The position numbers were made by a program, and so were the translations under genes. Of a stretch of DNA of 64,000 bases, positions 53,629 to 64,000 are shown piece after piece. How positions within the stretch are numbered: position 1 is the first letter of the stretch; each line of letters starts with the position of its first letter. Source of the DNA: Myxococcales bacterium (GTDB lineage Bacteria; Myxococcota_A; Polyangia; Nannocystales; Nannocystaceae); assembly GCA_020633315.1 (NCBI GenBank), contig JACKDV010000003.1:620001-684000 (forward strand), given 5' to 3'. Below the pieces are notes generated by a model. The model was not told the origin of the DNA and ran no database searches. It saw only the letters and a list, made by a program, of their open reading frames with translations.

Positions 53629-54648
53629 ATGGCCAGCCCGTCCGCCCGGCTCACCTTCCGCATCGTGACCGGAGCCGCCCGGCTCGGAGTGCTGTACCTG
53701 GCCACGCATGCCCTCGGCACCTGGCTGGGCTGGCGGGTGCTCGCCGACGCCGAGACCCCCGAGCCCACGGCCGTCGCCGACGAGGACGAGACCGACGACG
53801 AGGACGAGCCGGAGACCCGGGCCAAGACCGCGCCCAAGGGTCCCACGCCGACCAAGGCCAGCGATCCTCGGGAGTCGCGGATCACCAAGTACAACGTGTT
53901 CTGCCCCACCTGCGCCCCAGCCGAGGCGGTGGACGAGCCGCTGCCCGTGCCGACCGGCGTGGGCGTGGACGAGGAGGCCCTCGAGTTTCCCGGTGCCGTG
54001 CACAGCACCCTGCCGCTGGCCCTGGTGGCGACCATGGAGGCCGAGGCCCCGGGGATCTCGCTGGCAACCATCTCCAAGCAGGAGGGCAGCACCTCGGTCT
54101 ACGCCGAGGGCGAGGAGGTGATGGACGGGGTCACCCTGCTCGCCGTCGACCTCGGCCTCGTCTACCTGCGCACCGCCACCCGCGTGGAGTACCTGCGGCT
54201 GTCCGACGAGCTGGCGCCTCCGCCCGCGCCTCCGACGCCCGAAGAGGAAGAGCCCAAGGAAGAGCCCAAGAAGAGCAAGTACGAGCTCGACGGCGCCGCC
54301 GATGCGATCCAGTGCCAGGGCCTGAGCTGCACCGTCGAGCGCCGCTTCGTGGAGCAGCTGCTGGCCAACCCGGCCCAGCTCGCCTCCCAGGCCATGGCGC
54401 GCCCCTTCTCGCGCGACGGCGTGGAGGGCTTTCGGCTCTCGCGGGTGCGCAAGGGCACCGTGCCCCACCTGCTGGGCCTGCGCAGCTCCGACGTGATCAC
54501 CGGGATCAACGGCAACGAGCTCGGCTCGCTGGACGGCGCGATGGCGCTCTACGCCAAGCTCCGCACCGCCTCGCACCTGTCGGTGGACTTCGTCCACTCC
54601 GAGGGGGGCCAGCGCCAGGCGCTGCGCCTCGACATCACGATCCAGTAG
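53629..54648 (+). CDS. GspC-like type II secretion protein (HR plus PDZ)
   Basis: 339 residues from ATG 53629. One membrane helix (about residues 14-34, AARLGVLYLATHALGTWLGW) is followed by an acidic linker and a homology region (about 80-190, with VDEEALEFPGAVHSTLPLALVATM and GVTLLAVDLGLVYLR). A Pro/Glu/Lys-rich spacer comes next, and then a C-terminal PDZ-like domain (about 265-339, GLRSSDVITGINGNELGSLDGAMALYAKLR). This is the GspC layout that couples the inner-membrane platform to the secretin GspD. No other gsp gene is in the window. Confidence 0.85.
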   Translation: MASPSARLTFRIVTGAARLGVLYLATHALGTWLGWRVLADAETPEPTAVADEDETDDEDEPETRAKTAPKGPTPTKASDPRESRITKYNVFCPTCAPAEAVDEPLPVPTGVGVDEEALEFPGAVHSTLPLALVATMEAEAPGISLATISKQEGSTSVYAEGEEVMDGVTLLAVDLGLVYLRTATRVEYLRLSDELAPPPAPPTPEEEEPKEEPKKSKYELDGAADAIQCQGLSCTVERRFVEQLLANPAQLASQAMARPFSRDGVEGFRLSRVRKGTVPHLLGLRSSDVITGINGNELGSLDGAMALYAKLRTASHLSVDFVHSEGGQRQALRLDITIQ

Positions 54649-54649
54649 C

Positions 54650-54665
54650 GAGGCATTGATGCCTC
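54650..54665. terminator. Hairpin between convergent gspC-like and ATP-grasp genes
   Basis: GAGGCAT (54650-54656) pairs with ATGCCTC (54659-54665) across TG. It sits in the 15-nt gap between two convergent stops and can serve both. Confidence 0.45.
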
Positions 54666-56277
54666 AGCGGATCGGGGCCACCAGCGGTGTGGTGCCCACC
54701 GGATCGTTGGCCAGCGCGTCCAGCAGTCCCAGGGTGCGCTCGTACAGCGCCCGCGCCTGCTCGGGGGTGTGCGAGATCGCGGTGCAGCCCAGCTTGCCGT
54801 ACTGGCTCAGGCAGCCGAGCAGGTGGAACACCACCCCGGTGTCGTCGGCCCCCACGTGGATCCCGTTGACCACCAGCAGGTCGATGAGATCGAAGGGCAA
54901 CAGCCCCCGGTAGCGCGGCTGCTGGATCGTGTCGGTGGCGAAGTAGGCCCGCTCGTGCCCCAGGCGGGTGAGGAAGCGTCCGGTCTCCCGCTCGTAGCGA
55001 CCGTCGGTGATGAAGCGCAGGGTGTTGAAGCAGTGGGTGGTCCCGCCCTGGCGCAGGTTGATCTCCACCGCGGTGATCCGCGGCGGCGTGCCGGGCTCGG
55101 ACGCGGGCACCACCAGGAAGTCCACCGCGAAGCGCCCGATCACCCCGTCGTCGGCGAGAACCTGGCCCACCTGCTCGCCCAGCGCCTGGATCTCCAGCCG
55201 ATACGAGGGGTCGGCGGGAAAGGTGGCCCCCTGGAAGATCTGCCCCGAGGGACCGCCCAGCACCTGGTCGTGGGTGGAGATGGCCTGCACCTCGTGGGCG
55301 GGGTTGATCCGCAGCTGTACGCTGGGCGAGCGCTTGCCCTCCCCTTCGATCCACGCCTCGCACACGCCTCCCATCCCGCGGAGCTGGGTGCGGTACTCCT
55401 CCCAGCCCAGGCCCTTGGCCTCGAAGCGCAGCGAGGGCAAGGCCGCCTCGAGGGCCGCGGCCCGCTGGGCCGAGCTGGCCCGGCCGCCGGGCGCCACCTC
55501 GTGGAGCGGCGCGAGGTCGAGCAGCGCATTGCCCTCGCCGCTGAAGCTGTCGTCCAGCTTCACCACCATGCGACGGGTGTGCGGCCGGGCCTCCCACACC
55601 TCGGCCAGCGCCGCGGCCACGTCGTGCTCGTCGCGGAGATCCTCGCGCCCCTCGGCCACGGGGATCCCCGCCCGCGCGAAGGCCTTGCGACACCCCGACT
55701 TGGTGCCCAGGTACGACAGCGAGGGATCGGTGGCGTTCATCGGGATCCCGAGCTGGACCGCCAGCGTGCGCTCGAGCGGCGTCGAGTTGAAGTGCACCAG
55801 GTGCGCCATCTCGGGATCGTCGATCGCATCCTTGATCCGCCGCAGCAGCCGCGGGCGCTCCAGGATCTTCTCGGTCAGCGGGCGCGGGGTGGCGTCGTCG
55901 CAGTCGAGCAGCAGCAGCCGCCGCCGCGCGTGGGCGGGCGGGACCCCTCGCATCTGGTGCAGGTAGTAGTCGACGATCAGCGGGTCGATGCGCTTGCTGG
56001 TCACGAACACCACCCGCAGCCGGGGGTGTCGCATGAGCATCAGGTTGAACAGCGAGCGCTCCTCGTAGTGCGCCACCCCGTCGATCTTGGCCAGCTCGCG
56101 CGGATCGAAGCTCTGCGAGGGGATCACCACCGCCGTGTAGGGCACGGTGACGTCGTCGGTGAAGCGCTGGAAGCGGGACTGCAGCTGCCGCTGCAGATCG
56201 GCGAAGCGCCGCAGCTCCTCGGACGAGCCCGGCAGGGGATCGAGGCGACGTAGGAGCTCGGGGACGTCCATCGGCAT
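54664..56277 (-). CDS. PGM1-related ATP-grasp peptide ligase
   Basis: 537 residues; ATG 56277 chosen from a TATGCT box 10 nt upstream (ATG 56271 possible). The order of segments ARRRLLLLDCDDATPRPLTEKILERP, VHFNSTPLERTLAVQLGIP, LGTKSGCRKAFARAGIPVAEG and VVKLDDSFSGEGNA matches the family related to PGM1, the ATP-grasp enzyme that joins peptides in pheganomycin biosynthesis. ATP-grasp features include the VVKLD lysine and the late AVEINLRQGG Glu/Asn for magnesium. It should form an amide bond with ATP, substrate unknown. No precursor peptide or other biosynthetic gene is adjacent. Confidence 0.85.
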   Translation of the reverse strand: MPMDVPELLRRLDPLPGSSEELRRFADLQRQLQSRFQRFTDDVTVPYTAVVIPSQSFDPRELAKIDGVAHYEERSLFNLMLMRHPRLRVVFVTSKRIDPLIVDYYLHQMRGVPPAHARRRLLLLDCDDATPRPLTEKILERPRLLRRIKDAIDDPEMAHLVHFNSTPLERTLAVQLGIPMNATDPSLSYLGTKSGCRKAFARAGIPVAEGREDLRDEHDVAAALAEVWEARPHTRRMVVKLDDSFSGEGNALLDLAPLHEVAPGGRASSAQRAAALEAALPSLRFEAKGLGWEEYRTQLRGMGGVCEAWIEGEGKRSPSVQLRINPAHEVQAISTHDQVLGGPSGQIFQGATFPADPSYRLEIQALGEQVGQVLADDGVIGRFAVDFLVVPASEPGTPPRITAVEINLRQGGTTHCFNTLRFITDGRYERETGRFLTRLGHERAYFATDTIQQPRYRGLLPFDLIDLLVVNGIHVGADDTGVVFHLLGCLSQYGKLGCTAISHTPEQARALYERTLGLLDALANDPVGTTPLVAPIR

Positions 56278-56287
56278 GCCCGCGCCG

Positions 56288-56293
56288 AGCATA
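56288..56293 (-). promoter_or_regulatory. -10-like box TATGCT for PGM1-related ligase
   Basis: Minus-strand TATGCT ends 10 nt before ATG 56277. Confidence 0.35.
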
Positions 56294-56305
56294 GCGCGGC
56301 CGCGT

Positions 56306-56800
56306 CTAGAGCGGCGCGCGCTCGCTGCTGCCACCGGAGCGCACGCGGGCCACGTGCAGGGTGGTGCTGCCCGGATCATCGAGCCACGCCCACAGCACGT
56401 CGCCCTGCACGTGCCGACGGAAGGGATCGTCGCGACGCCCCCAGCGGGCCACCTCGCTCACGTCCACCGGGCCCTCGAGGAAGCTCCCGGCTGGATCGAC
56501 GCGGCCGAGCTGGTAGGCGCCGCGGGGCTCGTGCCCGCCCACCAGGTACTGCTCGGCCCCGTCGTCCGAGGGCTCCCAGCGGGCGATCGAGGCGTCGTCC
56601 TCGTTCCTCCCCGCGGTGTCGGTCAGCCAGATCACCGGCCCGGGGCTCAGGTCGCCGCCGATCATCGACATGCCGATGTCCTGGTTCATCGATCCTGGAT
56701 CGTAGGAGCTCTGCCCCAGGGTGGCCGGCGCCTGGTGGGCGTTGAGCACCAGCACCCAGCCGCCCGCCGAGATCGCGGCCCCGCCCAGCTCGCTGGCCAC
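56306..56800 (-). pseudogene. 5'-truncated remnant of a myxobacterial surface protein gene
   Basis: About 164 codons with coding character run from roughly GTG 56800 to the stop at 56306. Segments such as LVLNAHQAPATLGQSSYDPGS, ASIARWEPS, YLVGGHEP and WGRRDDPFRRHVQGDVLWAWLDDPG look like the C-terminal end of a longer secreted family I have met in myxobacteria. There is no signal peptide or domain start upstream; the region before 56800 loses codon bias. The usual N-terminal domains are therefore missing. Confidence 0.5.
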
Positions 56801-56978
56801 CCTGCCGTTGCAGCCCGCGTCTTCACGGTATCGCGATCCCCGGGCCCGGGGTGGCCGAGCGCACGGGGTTTCGCGGCCTCGGGCGGCCGTCGGCGTGAGG
56901 CGGCTGAACACCCCGTCCCGCCTCGATCCCATCGGGGTCGCTCGCCCCCACGCCGCGGTCGCGCTCGCGCGCTCCTGC

Positions 56979-56984
56979 TACCGT
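56979..56984 (+). promoter_or_regulatory. -10-like box TACCGT before a 36-codon lipoprotein-like gene
   Basis: TACCGT ends 6 nt before GTG 56991, within the spacing window of other predicted leaderless genes here. Confidence 0.35.
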
Positions 56985-56990
56985 CGCGAG

Positions 56991-57101
56991 GTGCGAGGGC
57001 TCCCCTCGATCCCCGCGGCCGTCCTGCTCGGCTGTGCCGAGGATCCACCCGCTACGCTCTGGGTGGGGATGGAACGCTCGGGCAAGCCCATCGTTCGATA
57101 A
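56991..57101 (+). CDS. Tiny lipoprotein-like gene (36 codons), possibly truncated
   Basis: Translates as a very short lipoprotein: an n-region with one Arg, a hydrophobic stretch ending AAVLLGC (Cys at residue 15), then about 20 polar residues ending ERSGKPIVR before TAA. The lipobox and the promoter-like box argue that the start is real. The lack of any folded domain, and codon bias that weakens after the lipobox, suggest that it is a clipped 5' end of a former gene. The rest of the 56801-57211 gap shows no other gene. Confidence 0.4.
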   Translation: MRGLPSIPAAVLLGCAEDPPATLWVGMERSGKPIVR

Positions 57102-57211
57102 CGCCCCTCACCCACGCCGCAGAGGGTCGAGCGAGCACCGCTCGTCCCGCGACCGGGACGAGGGTCTCGGGGCGATTGAGCCCGGGCCACCGATGTTGGT
57201 ACGAACCAGGC

Positions 57212-60058
57212 ATGCCCGCCCCCCGCCGCACCGCTCCGTGGCTCTCCATCTCTCTGCTCTGCGCGCTCGCGGCCGGCTGCCCGGGCAAGACCGGCGGTGA
57301 CACGGACAAGCCCGACCTGCCGCCGCCCGATCGCGAGCTGAAGCTGCCCGACCAGGGCTTCCTCAAGAAGTACGACAACGGCCTCACCCTGTTCGTGGTG
57401 CCCGATTCCTACACCAGCCTGGTGCAGTTCGACGTGCGCCAGCAGGTGGGCTCGCGCGAGGACCCCGAGGGCAAGGCGGGCATGGCCCACTTCGTGGAGC
57501 ACCTGATGTTCCAGATGCCGGTGGACGGCGAGGGCTCGCCCAAGCTCATGTCGCACCTGCCCCAGCACTCGCTGACCTTCAACGCCTACACCTCGCAGGA
57601 CGAGACCCACTACATGCACACGGGCACCCCCGAGGAGCTCGAGAGCTACATGAAGTACACCGCGCTGCGCCTGGGCTACGAGTGCGACGCGGTGAGCGAG
57701 GCCGAGTTCCTGCGCGAGCGCGACGTGGTCCGCAACGAGCACCGCTGGCGCGGCTCGGGCGTCGACGCCTACGTGTACTCGAGCCTGCTGTCCACCGTGT
57801 TCCCGGAGGGGCACCCCTACCACCGCAGCCTCGTCGACATCGATCGCGACCTGGTCTCGATCACCCCCGCCGACACCTGCGAGTTCATCGGCAAGTTCTA
57901 CACGGCCAGCCAGGCCCAGGTGGTGGTCACCGGCAACGTCGATCCCCTCGAGGTGCTCGAGCTGGCCAACAAGTACCTCGAGCCCCTGCCCACCAAGCCG
58001 GTGGCCCAGCGGGTGGAGGTGCCGCCCATCGAGCTGCGCAGCCGAGACGAGAAGATCCTCGCGCCGGTCAAGAAGCCCACCGCGGTGGTGCTGTGGAAGA
58101 TGCCCAAGCGCTTCACCCCCGAGGGCATCGCGGCCCAGGCCGCGCTCGAGAACATGTTCCTCGCCGTCTCGGTGCTCACCAGCATCAAGGACGAGACCGG
58201 CCTCATCGAGGACCTTGGCTTCACCGGCTTCGGCGGCGAGGAGGCGCAGGTGTTCGGGGTGTCGATCGAGACCAAGCGGGCCAAGGACCTCGACAAGGGC
58301 ATCGACCTGGTGTTCGACGCGGTGCGCAAGGGGTTCTCGGCCGACCTCAAGGGCGAGGAGATGATCGAGTACCAGCGCGCCCGCCAGAACGCGCGGCTGA
58401 GCGTGCTGGGCGGGATCTCGGCGATCTTCTCGCGCTCGGGCGCCTACGCCGACTACCTCGAGGAGGGCGACGCGCCCGGCTTCTACGGGGCCGAGCTGGC
58501 GCAGATCGACGCGCTCACCCAGCAGCAGGCCCAGGAGGTCGGCGCCCGGATCTTCGCGCGCGAGCGGGCGATGGTGGTGCGGGTGCTGCCCAACGGCACC
58601 GAGGATGCGCCGGAGGTGGAGCGGGCCAGCTTCGACTACAAGCCCGACGCGGAGGAGAACCTGGCTCTCCCCGACGACATCGATCCCGCCGAGGCCCACC
58701 GCCCCTTGCCCTTCGAGGACATCGCCCCGGCCGAGCTCGAGTACGTGGAGTTCACCCTCGACAACGGGATGAAGGCGGTGCTGGTGCGCTCGTCGCAGGT
58801 GCCGGTGATGGACATCCAGGTGATCGTGGAGGGCGGCTCCGCCGACGTGGATCCTCCCGAGATCGCGGCCCTGGCCACCCAGCTCTACGGCCCCCGCGAG
58901 GATCGCGAGGCCCAGAACCTCAGCTCGTTCTTCATGGCCGCCGGCGGCATCTTCTTCCCCTCGCCGGGGCCGCTGTCGACCACCTTCCGCTCGCGCGGGC
59001 TGTCGATCTACCTCGACTTCCTGATCGCCGGGGTCAGCGAGCGCGTGGTGCAGGCGCAGTACCGCACCGAGTCGCTCGACGGCTGGAAGATGCGCATGGG
59101 CGACGAATTCAAGAAGAAGAAGTACCTGTCCCAGGCGATCGAGCGCGAGAACACCTTCTACCGCGAGCTCTACGGCAAGGGGCACCCCCACGTGCGCGAG
59201 GAGATCGCCGACCGTGGCCGCCTCAAGGACGTCTCCCTGCGCGACCTGGAGGAGTTCCGCAGCGACTACTTCCGCGCGGCCAACAGCGCGATCATCATCA
59301 CCGGTGGCTTCGACATGAACCTGGCCACCCAGTACGTGGACCGCTTCTTCGGCAACCCCGACCTGCGCGACCGCAAGAACACCTGGATGGAGCCGCGGGT
59401 GCTGCCGCCGCGCCCGGTGCCCCCCGAGCCCACGGTGGGCAAGGTCCGGACGATCACCGAGATCGACAAGGAGCGGGTGCAGACCACCGTGACCACCGCC
59501 TACCCGCTGGCGGTGGCCTACGGAGACGACCACGCCGCGCTCGCGGTGCTGGCCAGCATGCTCGACTTCGAGGTGAGCGCGGTGCGACAGAAGCTGGGCG
59601 CGAGCTACGGCGTGTACGCCCGGCTGGCCGTCGATCGCCCGCGCATCGAGGTGGGCGGCGCCATCGACAGCGCTCGCGCCGGCGAGGGCGTGGCCGCGAT
59701 CCGGGCCGCGGTGCAGCGGATCCGCGACGGCGAGGACTTCGACCGCCGCTTCGCCTTCGCCCGCCGCGAGGTGCTCAAGGGCATGATCAACGCCCAGGCC
59801 GACTCCGAGCTGCTCGCCGCGCGCCTGGCCGAGGCGGTCCGCAACGGCAAGTCCTACGACTACTTCCGCGAGCTGGCGGCCAAGGTGGCGAGCCTCGAGC
59901 CCGAGGCGGTGCGAGCCCAGATCGACCGCGTGCTGAAGGACGAGCGTGCGGTGACCCTGGTGCAGGGCCCCGCGGCAGGGGTGGCCAACGTGGTCGAGAG
60001 CAACGGCATGACGGACGTGCTCGAGCTGCCCGAGGTGGTCCACGACGAGGGCGAGTAG
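57212..60058 (+). CDS. M16-family (pitrilysin-type) zinc peptidase lipoprotein
   Basis: 948 residues from ATG 57212. Lipobox LAAGC (Cys about 21). The first M16 domain starts near residue 50; the inverted zinc motif HxxEH is in MAHFVEHLMFQ (about residues 93-97), with the distal Glu expected in the ERDVVRNEHRW region. A second, inactive M16 half starts near residue 510 (YVEFTLDNGMKAVLVRSSQVPVM). This two-repeat single-chain form matches periplasmic M16 peptidases of Gram-negatives that digest peptides left by other proteases. Convergent with the cusA-like gene. Confidence 0.93.
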   Translation: MPAPRRTAPWLSISLLCALAAGCPGKTGGDTDKPDLPPPDRELKLPDQGFLKKYDNGLTLFVVPDSYTSLVQFDVRQQVGSREDPEGKAGMAHFVEHLMFQMPVDGEGSPKLMSHLPQHSLTFNAYTSQDETHYMHTGTPEELESYMKYTALRLGYECDAVSEAEFLRERDVVRNEHRWRGSGVDAYVYSSLLSTVFPEGHPYHRSLVDIDRDLVSITPADTCEFIGKFYTASQAQVVVTGNVDPLEVLELANKYLEPLPTKPVAQRVEVPPIELRSRDEKILAPVKKPTAVVLWKMPKRFTPEGIAAQAALENMFLAVSVLTSIKDETGLIEDLGFTGFGGEEAQVFGVSIETKRAKDLDKGIDLVFDAVRKGFSADLKGEEMIEYQRARQNARLSVLGGISAIFSRSGAYADYLEEGDAPGFYGAELAQIDALTQQQAQEVGARIFARERAMVVRVLPNGTEDAPEVERASFDYKPDAEENLALPDDIDPAEAHRPLPFEDIAPAELEYVEFTLDNGMKAVLVRSSQVPVMDIQVIVEGGSADVDPPEIAALATQLYGPREDREAQNLSSFFMAAGGIFFPSPGPLSTTFRSRGLSIYLDFLIAGVSERVVQAQYRTESLDGWKMRMGDEFKKKKYLSQAIERENTFYRELYGKGHPHVREEIADRGRLKDVSLRDLEEFRSDYFRAANSAIIITGGFDMNLATQYVDRFFGNPDLRDRKNTWMEPRVLPPRPVPPEPTVGKVRTITEIDKERVQTTVTTAYPLAVAYGDDHAALAVLASMLDFEVSAVRQKLGASYGVYARLAVDRPRIEVGGAIDSARAGEGVAAIRAAVQRIRDGEDFDRRFAFARREVLKGMINAQADSELLAARLAEAVRNGKSYDYFRELAAKVASLEPEAVRAQIDRVLKDERAVTLVQGPAAGVANVVESNGMTDVLELPEVVHDEGE

Positions 60059-60103
60059 GGCCGAGCGCCCCTCGTCCTCGCCGCGGCGATCCACCCGGCC
60101 CGC

Positions 60104-63950
<3,847 letters not shown>

Positions 63951-63958
<8 letters not shown>

Positions 63959-64000
63959 GGTGGTGCCCTCCCCGGCCGGCCGGGGCCGCATCGACCCCCG
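63951..64000 (-). CDS. 3' end of an upstream gene with His-rich C-terminus (partial)
   Basis: On the minus strand a frame enters from outside the window and ends with GVDAAPAGRGGHHHG and TGA at 63953-63951. The TGA overlaps the pump ATG by 8 nt (ATGGCTGA), as expected inside an efflux operon. The GGHHHG tail would suit a metal-binding adaptor (CusB-like) or a small metal chaperone; only 15 codons are seen, so the identity is open. Confidence 0.5.

Noticed and set aside
52894..54597. Upstream extension of the bufferin-like frame to 54597
   Set aside because: The extension runs antisense to gspC and through the dihaem gene in another frame; ATG 52893 is directly followed by a good lipoprotein signal.
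56978..60094. Very long minus-strand open frame opposite the M16 peptidase gene
   Set aside because: Antisense shadow; low-complexity translation and no start context, against a recognisable zinc peptidase on the plus strand.

Overview
The window is a very GC-rich (about 70%, not computed exactly), gene-dense chromosome segment. It most likely comes from a myxobacterium (Myxococcota), and Nannocystaceae is my best guess. The reasons are three Hanks-type Ser/Thr kinases with FHA, AAA or TPR attachments, several ECF sigma factors, many short Cys-rich lipoproteins with Ser/Gly/Thr/Asp linkers, RCC1 and kelch-like secreted proteins, and multihaem cytochromes. The taxonomic call is inference. No tRNA, rRNA, CRISPR array, insertion sequence or prophage was recognised.

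Layout. 1-10.5 kb: kelch-like fragment, EF-hand membrane protein, DUF3634-like protein, methyltransferase plus membrane gluzincin operon, divergent threonine synthase, two envelope proteins. 10.5-14.9 kb: an AsmA-like/GT51 peptidoglycan glycosyltransferase fusion and an ECF sigma/anti-sigma/secreted-protein operon. 15.2-20.8 kb: the most unusual locus, a caspase-like protease gene with two small partner genes, divergent from a CHAT-SIR2 fusion. 20.9-27.5 kb: DUF4175-like coiled-coil protein coupled to a secreted gluzincin, then an NtrC-type regulator. 27.6-36.7 kb: PilT-like protein with an apparently dead ATPase domain, cardiolipin synthase, octahaem cytochrome, FHA kinase, TPR lipoprotein, phosphoesterase. 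36.9-41.5 kb: aspS, lnt, redoxin lipoprotein. 41.8-48.6 kb: ECF sigma plus TPR kinase, RCC1 protein, a second ECF sigma of the same type, small lipoproteins. 48.6-54.6 kb: kinase/AAA/TPR giant protein, a frameshifted small gene, bufferin-like and dihaem lipoproteins, GspC-like protein. 54.6-64 kb: PGM1-type ATP-grasp ligase, gene remnants, M16 peptidase lipoprotein, CusA-like RND pump.

How the genes work together. In the 15.2-20.8 kb locus the protease's C-terminal domain is visibly homologous to the free-standing 104-residue protein encoded just downstream of it, and the last gene of the operon encodes a 255-residue protein with an acidic tail. Together with the divergent CHAT-SIR2 protein (potential protease plus NADase) this looks like an undescribed protease-effector, conflict or programmed-death module.

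Two signals recur across the window. First, at least nine genes have a TAnnnT (-10-like) box ending 6-8 nt before the start codon, which predicts leaderless transcripts and helps to choose starts. Second, several operons end in strong perfect hairpins without a T-tract.
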